Below, piece after piece: positions 24,426-37,300 of a stretch of DNA of 64,000 nucleotides (position 1 is its first letter; each line of letters starts with the position of its first letter). Origin of the DNA: Volutella citrinella (taxonomy: Eukaryota > Ascomycota > Sordariomycetes > Hypocreales > Nectriaceae); the NCBI GenBank assembly GCA_034401135.1, contig JAWZSP010000002.1:2356001-2420000 (forward strand). Reading direction: 5' to 3'. The notes beneath the pieces were generated by a model, which saw nothing but the letters and a program-made list of their open reading frames with translations, did not search any database and was not told where the DNA came from. The translations under genes and the position numbers were made by a program.

Positions 24426-25619
24426 CGTCGAGAGCGTCGAGGGGCTGTCGACGGTGGGCAAGGGTCGGATCGAATGTCACGAGGGCAGAGTCGTAGTCGG
24501 GCCCGGGGACATGGGAGGCAGCAGGTCTGTGGAGTCGAATGCGGCAACGGTAAGAGGTGTTTCGTCGGGGTCGAGATGGGTGCTCGCTCTGGTCGCGGTG
24601 GATGGTCTGGGTCGCTGCGATGACGGGCTCTGGTCGCCGCGGGCACTCGTCGTGCTGGATCCGAGGCCGGTGGTGTGGGAGGTGAGGCCTGTGACAACGA
24701 GGGCGTTGGCTGAAGTTGGGGAATTGGGCGTTAGTTTGGAGTCGACAAATGGCCACACTGCTGTGTAGCGCACGCACGAACGGCCGCGGTGCCGCAGGTA
24801 GTGGGTTGCAGGGCGAGAAGCCGCACGCCGGTTGGGCTGCTGGAGGGTCACAATGGCCAGGGACAGGCTCTACAAGGCGCCGCAGGACGGAGCTCTCAAC
24901 GCTGACGATCTCCAAGATCTCGAGGCTCCTGATGTGGGTGTTCACGGTTTGCTCTGTGATCGGGTGGTACGGGCCTTCTCATGGATGAGGTGCAAAGCCT
25001 CGCACAGGCCGGATGGGTTTTGCTACTGGTCTCTCAACTCCGCGCGCCTTGTGGCCATCCATCGCCCACCATCCGCCGGCATCCGCTAGAGCATTAGCGG
25101 TACTTGCGCGTGTTATTGCTGCGCCCCCGTTAGCGTTTTAGCGTGCCACCCTGTGGGACTCTTGGGACAATTGCTAGCCCAGGCATTTCGGGGCGCCGGC
25201 ATGGTAGCACAGAGGTTATTACAGGCGACTTGGACTGACTAATCGCCTTGAAAGTCCCACCAACTCAGGGCCGGGCATGGGTAATGTCGCCTGGGGGCGC
25301 CCACTGGGTTTCTGCTGACGTTGCACACCCCATCCTAGCCGGCGGCGCTACCATGCCTCCGACGGTCCAATTACAGTGGGTGCCATGCAAAATTTGGGAA
25401 CGAACCAGCGTCATGGCCATTGGACTACCGGCCGGATGTTGAATTTCTCTCCGAGGCCGCATCGCGACACGCCCCATCAAACCTCCAACCTTGACTTGGA
25501 CCGGGACCACGCCCCAGGTTCACTTCATTGCTCTTGAAAACAACATCGCCCGCCCTTTTCGTTCGCTCGATTTTCCCGTTTAGACCTTGGGCAGACTTTT
25601 CAGTGCAAATCCCGCCACT
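24426..25619. other. Divergent intergenic region, taxilin / CYM1
   Basis: This 1.2-kb stretch lies between two divergent genes and should carry both promoters. A long open frame antisense to the taxilin start (24217-24768 on plus) appears to be composition-driven. I see no extra gene. Confidence 0.5.
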
Positions 25620-28600
25620 ATGCTGCGCAACGCGGCATCGTCAGCCCGCAAGGCTGTCACGGAGCTGTCGCAGTTCCCAAAGCCCGGCGAGAAGCTCCAT
25701 GGCTTTACTCTCGTACGGTCCAAGCACGTCCCGGAGCTCAAGCTCACAGCTCTTCACCTACAGCACGATAAGACGGGCGCTGATTACCTGCACATCGCGC
25801 GCGACGACAGCAACAATGTGTTCTCCATCGGCTTCAAGACTAACCCTCCTGACGACACCGGCATTCCGCATATCCTGGAGCACACCACTCTCTGTGGCAG
25901 CCAGAAGTAATTTCCTCCCAGTATTCTAAACCCTCTACGTGTAATTAATGCTTTGTCCTAGGTATCCCATTCGAGACCCCTTCTTCAAGATGCTTCCCCG
26001 AACACTCTCCAACTTCATGAACGCCTTTACAGCGTCCGATCACACCTTCTATCCTTTCGCGACCACGAACTCCCAGGATTTCAAGAACCTCATGTCGGTG
26101 TATCTTGACTCAACCCTTCACCCTCTCCTTAAGCAGTCCGATTTCACCCAGGAGGGCTGGCGCATCGGACCCGAGAACCCCCTGGCCGAGGATGAGGCCA
26201 GCAAGAAGCTTGTCTTCAAGGGCGTTGTCTACAACGAGATGAAAGGCCAAATGTCCGACGCTGGCTACCTATACTACATTCGCTTCCAGGACCACATTTT
26301 CCCTGCCATCAACAACTCAGGCGGAGATCCTCAGAACATTACCGATCTGACCTACGAGCAACTGAAGCAATTCCACGCTGAGCATTACCATCCTAGCAAT
26401 GCCAAGCTTTTTACATACGGTGACATGCCCCTGGCTGATCATCTCCAGGAGGTCAATGCCCAACTTCAGGCATTTGAAAAGATCCAGAGCGATAGCAAGG
26501 TTCATGCTCCTATCGAGCTGAACGGCCCTCGGGATGTGACCTTGTATGGACCTCAGGACCCTCTGGTTGACCCTGACCGCCAGTATAAGACATCAGTTTC
26601 TTGGATCATGGGTGACACGACCGATGTTGTCGAGTCTTTCTCTCTGTCTCTTCTCTCTACCTTATTGATGGATGGCTACGGCTCGCCTCTGTATCGTGGA
26701 TTGATCGAGACCGGCATGGGTGCGGACTGGAGCCCCAATGCTGGCTATGACAGCTCCGCGAAGAAGGGTATCCTCTCCATTGGTCTGACCGGGGTTCAAG
26801 AGGCCGACGTGCCCTTGCTCAAGGAGCGAGTGCAGCAGATCCTGCGCGAGGCTCGTGATAAAGGGTTCGACAAAACCAAGATTGACGGCTCACTGCACCA
26901 ATTGGAGTTGGCCCTCAAGCACAAGACTGCCAACTTTGGCTTCTCAATGTTGAACCGCCTCAAGCCGAAGTGGTTCAATGGTGTTGACCCGTTCGATTCT
27001 CTAGCATGGAACGACACCATCACGGCCTTCCAGACCAAGCTGGCTCAGGGCAATTACCTTGAAGGCTTGATTGACAAGTACTTACTCAACGATAACACTT
27101 TGACGTTTACGATGGCCCCTTCCGCTACGTTTGGCGACGAGTTGGCCAAGGAAGAGCAAGAAAGGCTCTCGGGCAAGATTCAGCAGGCTGTGAAGGAGGC
27201 TGGAAGCGAGGATCTTGCTCGCCAGCGTTTCGAGCAGCAGGAATCCGAGCTTTTGGTGGAGCAAGGCAAGACAAACACGGAGGATCTAAGCTGCCTACCA
27301 ACTGTTTATGTTAAGGACCTTCCACGAAGCAAGGAAGCCGTTGTTGTTCGCGATGAGAAGGTCAACGGTGCCCAAGTTCAGTGGCACGAAGCCCCCACTA
27401 ATGGTTTGACTTATTTCCGCGCAATAAACACCTTGGAGAGCCTGCCCGACGATCTCAGGGAGCTGATTCCCCTATTCACTGACAGCATCATGCGGCTGGG
27501 TACCAAAGACATGCCGATGGAGCAACTCGAGGATCTCATCAAGCTCAAGACAGGTGGCGTTTCTGTGGGCTACCACAACACGCCCTCGCCCACCGACTTC
27601 CACCAAGCTTCTGAAGGAATCATTTTCACTGGTATGGCCCTGGACCGAAACGTTCCAGTCATGTACGACATCCTTCAGAACCTCGTCTTGGGCACCGACT
27701 TTGACAGCCCGGAGGCCGCTCTCAGGATCCGCCAGTTGCTACAGGCCTCTGCGGATGGTGTAGTCAATGACATTGCCTCCACTGGGCACCGATTCGCGAT
27801 GGGCTACGCCGAGTCCGGGCTGACTCGCAGTGCATGGCTTCGACAGCAAGTGTCTGGTCTCTCACAGGTCAAGCTGATCACATCCCTTGCCAGCCGACCT
27901 GAATCAGACAAACTGGAAGATGTCATTGCCAAACTCAAGCAAATCCAGAGTTTTGCGCTCACCAACGGCAACATGCGCGTTGCTGTCACTTGCGGCACCG
28001 AGAGTGTCGCCGATAACACTGCTTCCTTGAACAACTTCATCGGTGGTCTATCTGGCAACAACTCCGCTTTCAAGAGTTCCTCGCCCCAGGCGCTGCCACG
28101 AGACAGCAAGACGTTCTTCCCTCTGCCGTATCAGGTTTACTATGGCGGTCTGTCTGTGCCCACCACTTCGTACAGCTCTCCCGACGGGGCCCCGCTCCAG
28201 ATTCTCTCGCAACTGCTCACCCACAAGCACCTGCATCATGAGATCCGTGAGAAGGGTGGTGCCTACGGCGGTGGTGCTTACTCTCGCGCTCTAGATGGCG
28301 TGTTCGGCTTCTACTCTTACCGTGACCCCAACCCGCAAAATACTATGAGCATCATGAAGAACACTGGTCAATGGGCTGTCGACAAGCAGTGGGCGGACCG
28401 AGATCTAGAGGAGGCCAAGATTTCCGTCTTCCAGTCCGTGGATGCACCCAAGTCGGTCAACCAGGAAGGCATGGGCAGGTTCCTGTCCGGAATCACCGAG
28501 GAGATGAAGCAGCGCAAGCGCGAGCAGCTGCTGGACGTCACCAAGGATCAAGTCCGTGAGGTCGCCCAGCGTTACCTTGTTGATGGAATGAACAACGGCG

Positions 28601-28689
28601 AGGCCAAAATGGCCTTTTTGGGAGAGAAACAGCCCTGGGTTGATGGTGAATGGACTGTCCGAGAGATGGATGTCAAGGGTGCTGAGTGA
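25620..28689 (+). CDS. CYM1: Mitochondrial presequence protease, M16C
   Basis: This is the mitochondrial presequence protease (Cym1/PreP), which degrades cleaved targeting peptides and other short peptides in the organelle. Exons 25620-25906 and 25962-28689 give 1004 aa, the usual length for the family. The N-terminus ([17 protein letters not shown]) is basic and hydroxylated, as in a mitochondrial targeting sequence. The inverted zinc motif HILEH is at residues 84-88, followed by [16 protein letters not shown], a hallmark of PreP, and a distal Glu in [14 protein letters not shown]-terminal M16C half with the Arg/Tyr-type peptide-binding segment ([12 protein letters not shown]) is present, so both clamshell halves are complete. 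The 55-nt intron falls just after the zinc motif. Confidence 0.95.
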
Positions 28690-31600
28690 GAGCGCCGCTT
28701 GTGGCACCTGTGAACCAAAGCGTTGGCCTCTTCTCGTGTATACTGACTTGATATTTAGACTTGGCGCCGGACGTTGCGACGATAGACGAAAGAACCTCGA
28801 ATTGAGGAGATGTACGATAACTTATGTAACCAATATCAAGATGATCCTGCTCTGCCCACTGGTGAGCTCTTCTAGTCGCCCGAGGAGCAGCTCGGAACCG
28901 ACTAGCCGATGTCCACTCCAACAATTGGTCTGTTGAGACCACTGTTCATGCACGCGTTCGGATACGATACATCTCTCTGCCCCTTTTCCCGATGGCTGAG
29001 AGACCACAGAGCAACGCAAGAGCAAAAATGCTTCCAGGTGACCTTCCATGCTGTTCTATCCCTGCTCTCAGGCTGTTCTTGCACGACTGGAGAGGCTACC
29101 AGGGTTGCCGCCTTTCCGGACCCCGGGGCTGTGGAGCGCAAGCACCAAGCACGGAGTAGGGTTAAGGCGAAGACGCTGGCTTCCTCAAAGGAGACGGCAA
29201 GGGGCTTTTGGGAGCAAGTGGTTGGCGCGGGCGTTCTGCCTGGAGGATCAAGCTCGTTCTATCAGAGCCGGAGTCCCTGAGCGTTGGATTCTGCCGGACT
29301 AAAGAACAGAGTACATTCATGACAAGAGGACAATTTGGCGATTAGGAAAGTGTCTTCATTTGAGTTCAACCTTGGATCGATGTGATGACGGTTTCCTACG
29401 TGTGGGAAAGTGGCTGCTGCTGTCGGCTGTGTCGATGGATCTACGCAGCCGCTGCTCGATGGAAACAAACTTTTTACTGGACTATGGATATTCATCGGGC
29501 ACAATCTCCCCATTGTGAGTGCTGGAGCCTGGAGTTGTGCTGACCGTGCAGGACCCAATATAAAATGCCCAATCCATCAATGAGACGACTCTGGTTCTAT
29601 TTTTGCGCCGATGGTGATGCAAGTACCTGCCCGTCGTCGATACAGCCCCGGACAGTGACCTACAGTGCAGCCGTATCGATTGGGTTCCACACTAGGGCCA
29701 GGAACCAGGGCCAGATTTCAGGCGGTCAGCTCATGTATTGGCCGCGGTTGGGTACCCGACCAAGCCGACCAGGACGAGCTGGAAGGGTGAGGTGACAATG
29801 TTGAACGGTGTATGAGGGAATTAGGAAATAGGAGAGGGGACGCTGGAGGCGCCGACCGCCACGAATGTATGTTTTACAATGCTGAACACGCGGCCAGGCT
29901 CGATAGGGTCTCGACGCAGACCTTGAAGGGGGGCACGAAAGTTCCCCGGTGATGATGCCGTATGACATGGAGCCTAAGAACAGGCACAGGCAGCCCGAGC
30001 TCGGTTGAGCTAGCCAGATAGGCGGCTGAAATCCCCCGAGCTATTTCGACCATGCAGCCAGCAGAGGTCGGTAGGCGGGGTGCATTTTGTGTGACCTCGG
30101 GCCAAGTCGTAAAAGAGCCAGTGGGTTGACTGGGGGTGGTGGTTGCAACACTGGCCCAATAACTGTGCTCCCATATGCCACATGCTGCTGCTACGTATAT
30201 TACTCATGGCGACGAAAAGGCAGTCGTGCCAGCGGCGCCATGCATTTCCCCCATTTACCAAGTTCCCTCTCTTGATATAATTTTATTTTCAACCTCGGTG
30301 TAGGTGTGTTTGTGTGCGATATATTGGATTCTGTGGACATGTGAGCGCCTGCCAAACTCGGCCGTCCGACACGCGGAGTACTGCAGCCACACGCAACAAC
30401 ATCGTCATTGATTGTCTTGCGTTGGGTACGGTTACTTTACTGGCCAAGGCGGGCACGCGCGATTCGAAGTCTCTCCACTGAGTTCAACATTGTCTCGAGG
30501 CTGCAGGGCGGGGATTGCGGGTGGGCGGTGGGTTTGATGGTGCCTTCAACAGTTGGCTTTCTTCGGTAAAAGCTAGTACCATGGGGAATTACCGGGCCTG
30601 CTGCTGCACCCAACCTCGTGTGGGACATGTAGAGACAGAGGCAGGGAGGGCAGGGAGGGCAGGGAGGGCCGAGGCCAAAGGTTCCGGGCCGCGTTGGCTT
30701 CTTTGGCCAGACCAGAGGCGACTTGGTTAGTACCAACTTGTACTTACCTCAGTAGTAGCAATGATGACTCTTTGGCCAGGCTTGCAGTGAGTGGAAACTA
30801 CGGCGAGCTTCCGTGGTGTCAAGGGCTCCAGTTGCGGTCCGTTGTATCCGTACGGAGTAATTGGAGCGCTGCAGTGGTCGTGTGTGACTTGACCGCCGTC
30901 CGTAGTCGCCCGGCTGGCATGGGTTGCATCCCGAGCCAGCGCGAGGAACTTGAAGGCAACTGGAACGCGCGCAAGTGGGTGGGCGAATTTTCCAGTTCCC
31001 TATACGTAAGTCCCAGGCAACTAAGGTGTAGGTCGGGGCTTACTCGGTGGACGGAAGAAGCAAGGAAGCGAAGCCCACATTGAAACAAGCTCACGGTGAA
31101 GGCACAGGTACCGGTACGTACCCGCGCCCTGCGACCTTTTGCGCATACGGTCCGTCGTACTGTACCCAGTCTCCTGGGACCGTTCGCAGTCTGTGGCACC
31201 ACTACCTCCCTGTGGCGCGCCTGTCGCAGTGCGCTGGACATGGGAGGTAGCGAGAGCTATAAGAGAACAAGGACCATCAGCGATGAGGGCTCTTCTCGCA
31301 AACAGAGTCGATATTCGTTTCTACAGATACATTCAACGCCTGCACTCGTCTTCCTCGTGGATAGCATCCCTCAGCCCTTCACCTTGCACCTCCAGTGGTG
31401 TTGGGAAGGCGCTCCGAGCTTTGCACACACCTCCCTCGCCTCTGCTAGTCGTACAGTGCTCCCCAAGCTCCCGTACGGGCCGTGCTGCGCCACACGTCCC
31501 CCACCGCTTGCTTGCTTGCCGCCTGCCGCCGCCCCGCCTGCCTATTGCAAGTAAGAAATTTTGTATTTGTATTTTTTTGCCCCAAACCGTGTGGTGCCCC

Positions 31601-32416
31601 TCGCTCGTGTCAACGTCACAGGGCAAAAGGTTCCGCTCCACCTCGCCAAAGAATCTTCCCTGACCTCCCCTTACCTGCTGCTCCTGCTCCTGCTTCTGCT
31701 TCCACCTCCCACCGCCATTCGCACAGACTCTACTGTCTTGCTTCCCCGCTCAATCGCCTGTTCAAATACAGCCCAAATCCCTCGTCACACCATTCGATCA
31801 GAATCGTCAGGTTTTGTTCCCTCCATCTCTCGCAGCCCGCCGCAGCGCAGTCATCGCCGATTCACCACATCCACACTCCCCGCCCGCGTCCTCGCACTCT
31901 CGAGAGCTACCGCTCCCCCCGCCTCACCGTACCCCGACTTGCCTTTGGTCTTCTCAAAGGCAACCGCTCGACCACGGCTCCTCCGGCCGTGAGCTTCGTT
32001 AGTGACAAAGATTTTAGTCTTCGAAAGACTTCTCATATCATCAACGCCATTCCTCCTCCCGCCACTGCTGCAGTCGCACTCTCCTAAGCTCTACGACTTG
32101 TTGTTTGTCCTAGACAACCTGCACCAAAGCTTCCCGCCCCCGTCTCCCGACGCCCACCAGCTGCCGCATAGGAGGAACTACGAGGTTCTTCCTCTAACCG
32201 AGGAAGAGTCGAGGAGGCCTCGCCAGTCCACTGAGGGACCAGTTTGCTACCGCTCACGACCACCCTAACACCAGCTTAACCCCCCAGTTAAGCTTTTCCC
32301 AATCTTGCTATACGCAAACGCCTTTTAGCAACACAGCTTGCTCCTAGGCGTCGACAACTCCCTCCGTCTCCCTCCCCCAGTTTATCCCCGGTCGCAATCC
32401 CTGCAACTCTTGGGAT
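28690..32416. other. Long region upstream of ornithine decarboxylase
   Basis: This 3.7-kb stretch between CYM1 and ODC holds no gene I can recognise. The CYM1 3' untranslated region occupies the left end. A G-rich tandem repeat lies at 30642-30669. From about 31286 to the ODC start there is no ATG on the plus strand, and the last kilobase is rich in C/T tracts. This suggests a long 5' leader, possibly with a spliced leader intron (a GTAAGA donor lies near 31551). The GTG-initiated frame 32002-32268 is the longest near-cognate upstream frame. Confidence 0.5.
30642..30669 (+). repeat. Three tandem AGGGAGGGC units, G-quadruplex motif
   Basis: A nine-base unit is repeated three times without interruption, giving six GGG runs separated by one or two bases. 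This meets the usual G-quadruplex pattern on the plus strand. It lies about 1.75 kb upstream of the ODC coding start. Confidence 0.75.
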
Positions 32417-33819
32417 ATGGTAATGGCAACGGCTGTCCTCGACACTTACACCAACAATGTCAATCATACAGATACCGCATTGTTGAAGAAACATGTCTTT
32501 CCTCAACGACATGCAGTGATTGATCCCAAGAAGCTTATTGGCGAGGCACTCCACCAACGTGTGGAGGCCATTGACCATGAGCTGTGTGAGCCAGGTGACG
32601 AAGACACCTTCTTCGTTGCCGACCTTGGCGAGGTTTATCGCCAGCATCTCCGCTGGAAGCAGAACCTGCCGCGTGTCCGCCCCTTCTACGGTGAGATTTC
32701 CCATCGCACCGGCCCACGTTCTCGCGCCCTCTTACTGACCCTATCCCAACAGCTGTCAAATGCAACCCTGACCCCCGCGTCATCCAGTTGCTCGCTGAAC
32801 TTGGCACCGGCTTCGACTGCGCCTCCAAGACGGAGATTGAGCAGGTCTTGTCCATGGGCCTGAGCCCCGAGCGCATCATCTATGCTCAACCCTGCAAGAC
32901 CAACTCCTACGTCCGCCATGTCAAGTCCCTGGGCGTCAAGCAGATGACCTTCGACAACGCCGACGAGCTTTACAAGATCGCCAAGCTCTATCCCGGCGCC
33001 GAATTGTTCCTTCGCATCATGACCGACGACACCAACAGCATGTGCCGGTTCAGCATGAAGTTTGGCGCTGCCATGGACACGACTGAAGCTCTGTTGACTC
33101 TGGCCAAGAACCTCGGCCTCAATGTCGTCGGCGTCAGCTTCCATGTTGGCTCGGGCGCCTCCGATCCCATGGCCTTCTACAAGGCTGTCCGCGATGCCCA
33201 CCTGGTCTTCCAGCAGGGCAGCGAGCTGGGCTTCCGCATGCGCACCCTCGACGTTGGAGGCGGCTTCAGTGGCGACTGCTTCGAGACCATGGCTGGTGTT
33301 CTGCGGGATGCTCTCGATGAGTTCTTCCCCGCCAACCACGATGTCAATATCATTGCCGAACCTGGTCGCTACTACGTAGCCACGGCTTTCACCATTGCCT
33401 GCAACATCATCGCCCGTCGCACTGTCGAGGACCCTACCCTTGACGGCAAGGGCTACATGGTGTACGTCAACGACGGTGTCTACGGCAACTTCTCCAACAT
33501 CATGTTCGACCACCAAGCCCCTATTGCCAAGATCCTCCGTGCCAGTGGCAAGACTCTCTACGACACTTCGGCTGCCAACCAGACTCCTGCTGGCGAGGGC
33601 GTCGAGTATTCTGTCTGGGGACCCACCTGCGATGGTATCGACCGCATCACTGAGAGCACCCGCTTCGAGCCCATTCTCGACGTTGGCGACTGGCTTTACT
33701 TTGAGGACATGGGCGCCTACACCAGGTGCTCTGCCACACAGTTCAATGGCTTCTCCAATGCTCACGATGTCATCTACGTCTGCAGCGAGCCGGGCGCATC
33801 TGCCCTTCTCGGCCTCTAG
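32417..33819 (+). CDS. SPE1: Ornithine decarboxylase
   Basis: This PLP-dependent enzyme converts ornithine to putrescine, the committed step of polyamine synthesis, in the cytosol. Exons 32417-32690 and 32753-33819 give 446 aa. The PLP lysine is K94 in FYAVKCNPD, formed across the 62-nt intron. Other hallmarks are HVGSGA, the phosphate-binding glycine loop in DVGGGFSGDCF, EPGRYYV and the catalytic-Cys region WGPTCDG. Two in-frame ATGs (codons 1 and 3) could both serve as the start; I use the first. No ATG occurs for about 1.1 kb upstream. The Neurospora homologue is known for a long leader and polyamine-controlled synthesis, so regulation at translation or turnover is plausible here, but I infer it. 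It is convergent with RAD16. Confidence 0.95.
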
Positions 33820-34372
33820 AATGCCATGGTCCGTCCACAAGCCTCATGGCAAATCATGTTTCTTTCTCTAATAATTTCCGCGTCGGAAATTTTTTGGTCG
33901 AATTAAATTTGAACGCGCACCTTGACAAGGGGAACACTCCTATATAGAAAACTTGCGCATCTAGAAAATGAAGCTTCGCGTTTGGTCGCTTTTAGTGACC
34001 ATCAAAATCAACCGTTTTATTAGTATCACTCTCGTGACCAGATTGGCCAGCTACCAGTCAAAATGCGGTTGGGGCCAGCTCCGGATAATCATCAACGATG
34101 CTGTATAGTCTCGTTCCGTGATACCTCTAATCGTACATCAAACCGTGTAGTCCCCTCCATAAAGCTCACAGTTTTGGGAGACGCCCTCCCCTGCGAGACA
34201 CTTGCGTGCTATAAAATAATACCCCGAAGACTAATTGAGAGATCTATAAATCTCAAGTCTCGGACAGTGCAGGAATGGAAGAAAATCTAGAGCAAGTCTG
34301 CGATCGCTAGCAAGTGACATGTAAACGGCCTCGAGGAAGAAGTGGGCCAAATGATCCACATGTGAAAGGAAA
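33820..34372. other. Convergent 3' flank, ODC / RAD16
   Basis: About 550 bases between converging genes, comparatively AT-rich, expected to hold both 3' untranslated regions. I see no gene. Confidence 0.6.
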
Positions 34373-37300
34373 TCAACTACCCCGAAACAGGAACTGCATG
34401 TCCTCTGGGCTGAGAGAGTCCATAGCTTTATCGTCGGCGTTAACCGTGGAGTGGATCATGTTCGTTTTCTTTTCCTGGATCAAAACCATGCGGCTCTCCA
34501 CCGAGTCTTCGATGCAAAGGCGGGTAATGGTGCAGGGCCGTGTCTGGCCAATTCGATGGCATCGATCAGCCGATTGCCACTCTGCCGCTGGATTCCACCA
34601 CCTGCCAACAATCAGTCATAGGCAAAGCAAAAGAAAGAGAAGAGGCACTTACGGATCCACAATGAACACTCGTGAGGCTTCAGTGAGGTTAAGCGCCACG
34701 CCACCAGCCTTCAGAGACACCAGGAAGCACTCAACATCAACATTGTTCATGAAGTGTTCAATCGATGCTTGACGCTGAGCTGGCGTCATGCTACCGTCCA
34801 GCATCACAGTAGTGATGCCAGCTCGGCGGAGGCGCCATTCAATCAGCTGAAGCATAGTTGTGAATTGCGAAAAGATGATGGACTTGTGAGAAGAGTTGTC
34901 AGAACGAAGCTTGTGTAGTTCGTGTACGAGCAACTCGATCTTGGAGGAAGAAGTCCAGTTCTCCATCCTGATGCGGTTGATGATGGAATTCTTCTTCACC
35001 AAGGTCTCATCTTGTTCAATCTCGGGCTGCTCCAGGTCGATGGATAAAGGGATATGACACCGGGGACAGTCGGGTTCGTCTGTCGAGCGGACATAGCTAC
35101 TGACACATGCTCGACAAAAGTCGTGTTTGCAGCGACTACGAACCGTGTCCTCGGCTGGCTCGTCGCAAATGCAGCACACCAGAACATTCTGGCCGCCCTC
35201 GGCATTCTTTTTGAGGATAAGGTCAGGATGGTCAGCAACCTGCCTCATTTGCATAATGAGACCAAAGATGTTGGCATAGTTGTTGAGAAGAACACCCTGC
35301 GCAACATATGTATCGAATTTCCGCTGACCGTTGGTCATGATACTGTTAGCGAGATCATTCTCTTCTTCTCCAAAGAATTGACGGTCGACATAAATTTCCT
35401 TGACTGGGAGTTCCATGGAGTTGGTGTGGTCTTTCTTTAGGCGACGCAGCATAATCCGATCAGTCATCAAACGGAGCTTCGCGAAGGCCTCTCGGCCACG
35501 CCCATAGTTGCCGAACGTTTGGATGGGGTTGAGGAGCTCCTGGTTGAACACGGAGACGTGTTGCATACCAGCATGGTGACATGCGGAGCATCTGCTGTCT
35601 TCATTCATAGTCCATTCCAGGGTCTCACAGGGGCACTGTTTGCAGAGGTAGGAAGCAAAAGGCCGGATGTTCAGGAATCGTATCAATGAGAAGAACTCTC
35701 CAATACGATTTTGAAGTGGTGTCCCGGTCAGACACCATCGGTACTCAGTCTGGAGAGCGAAGCAAGCCTTCGCCGTCATTGTCGTTCTGGTTTTGATGCA
35801 ATGAGCCTCGTCTAGGATGGCGCGGTGGAATTTGATGCTGTGAATGACACTCTTTTCTTTGTAGATGCCGTCTTTGCGCTTGAAACCTTTCTCCTGCTTC
35901 CGATACATGGATTCGAGGCTGTTATACGACATCATGATGACGTCGTACTTCTTGAGTTCTTTGACAGTGATACCTTTCGTCTTTTGATTGGTGCCGTGAA
36001 ACACGAACGTCTTGAGAGTACCGTCCGTGTAGGATTTGATTTCTTGTTGCCATTGCATCAGGGCAACAGGCGGTACAAGAACCAGAGACGGGTGCTTGGC
36101 AGGGTAGTCAGACATGATGAGTGACACTGCTTGAATGGTTTTCCCAAGACCCATCTCGTCTCCAAGAAGGCCACCCTTCCACTCAGTCTTTTCCATGGCA
36201 ACCATCCAGGCCAACCCCTCGAGTTGGAAAGGTTTGAGCTGGCGTGTGATTGTTTGAGGCTGTGGTGCCCTGCCGGCTTTGAGAACTGGCATGTTCTCCA
36301 ACTCTACCCACATGGTTTTGAGTTCAGGATGATTGGCTTCCAGACGATCTCGCTCCTTTCTAAGGCGTCGGCTGTTGCCTGGATTTCTGTATGCTCGCCT
36401 CTGAGTACTGATTCTTCTGACTTGAGTGTCTGGTGGGGCCACCTCGTCTTCGTCTTCCGACTCTCCAGAGAGCAAAGCATCGATGCCAGAGGACATGTAG
36501 CTGTCTGCATCATGTTCATCATCGAGACGATCAATCAAACTGGTGATTGACATGGCTTCGTCATCATCAGCTCGATTCAAATCCGAAGGAGCTTGAGCAT
36601 CAGCTTTGGCTTTTCTTGCTGGCCGTCTAGGTGGTCGAGTGGGCAGGCGTGGTGGAACCTTGCTCGCTCTTGTCTTTCTCTGAGTGGTAGCAAGAGGGAT
36701 ATCATCGTCATCCATTGACTCAGCGGCGTCATCTTCTCCTGCAACCTGGTCGGCGAACTCGTCTCCATCGGAATCGAGAGAGTCCGGAATTCCGTCAGAC
36801 CCAATGTCAGCAGCAGCCGCAATCTCTGCGTCAATATCGATTTCAGAGTCCGGCGAGTCCTCTGAGTCTAGAATAACCTTCTGCTTCTTGGGCGGGCGGC
36901 CGCGCTTTGTGCTGGGACCGGTGGAGGCTCTAGTGCGTTTGGCTGGGGTTTTGACGGTCGCCGGGGATGCCTGTGCAGTTGATTCAATTCCCCTCAAGCT
37001 TCGTCGCAAGTTAGGCAACTGAGGTCCGAGAGAACTTCCAACTTTGGCGTACTCCTCTTCCTGGAGTCGTCGGGCAACCTGTGCGTCTGCCAGCTCGTCG
37101 GAGAAGCCATCTTCCTCGTCATCTGTGTCACCAATCGCACGAGCACTTCGTCTTGGCAATGGCTTCATGGAGTACAAGCTGTTGCGAAGTTCTCTTTCCT
37201 TGTCTCCTCCAGCAGAGCGCGTGTCAATGCGAACCTCGAAGGAAGAGCCTGACTTATTCAACTCCGTGACGGCGGGAGTTGGCACTTTGCTAGTGCCCGG

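Noticed and set aside
32686..33840. 384-codon open frame antisense to ODC
   Set aside because: It mirrors the strongly C-ending codon use of ODC and has a repetitive Gly/Val/Asp-rich sequence with no family resemblance; it is a shadow of the sense gene.
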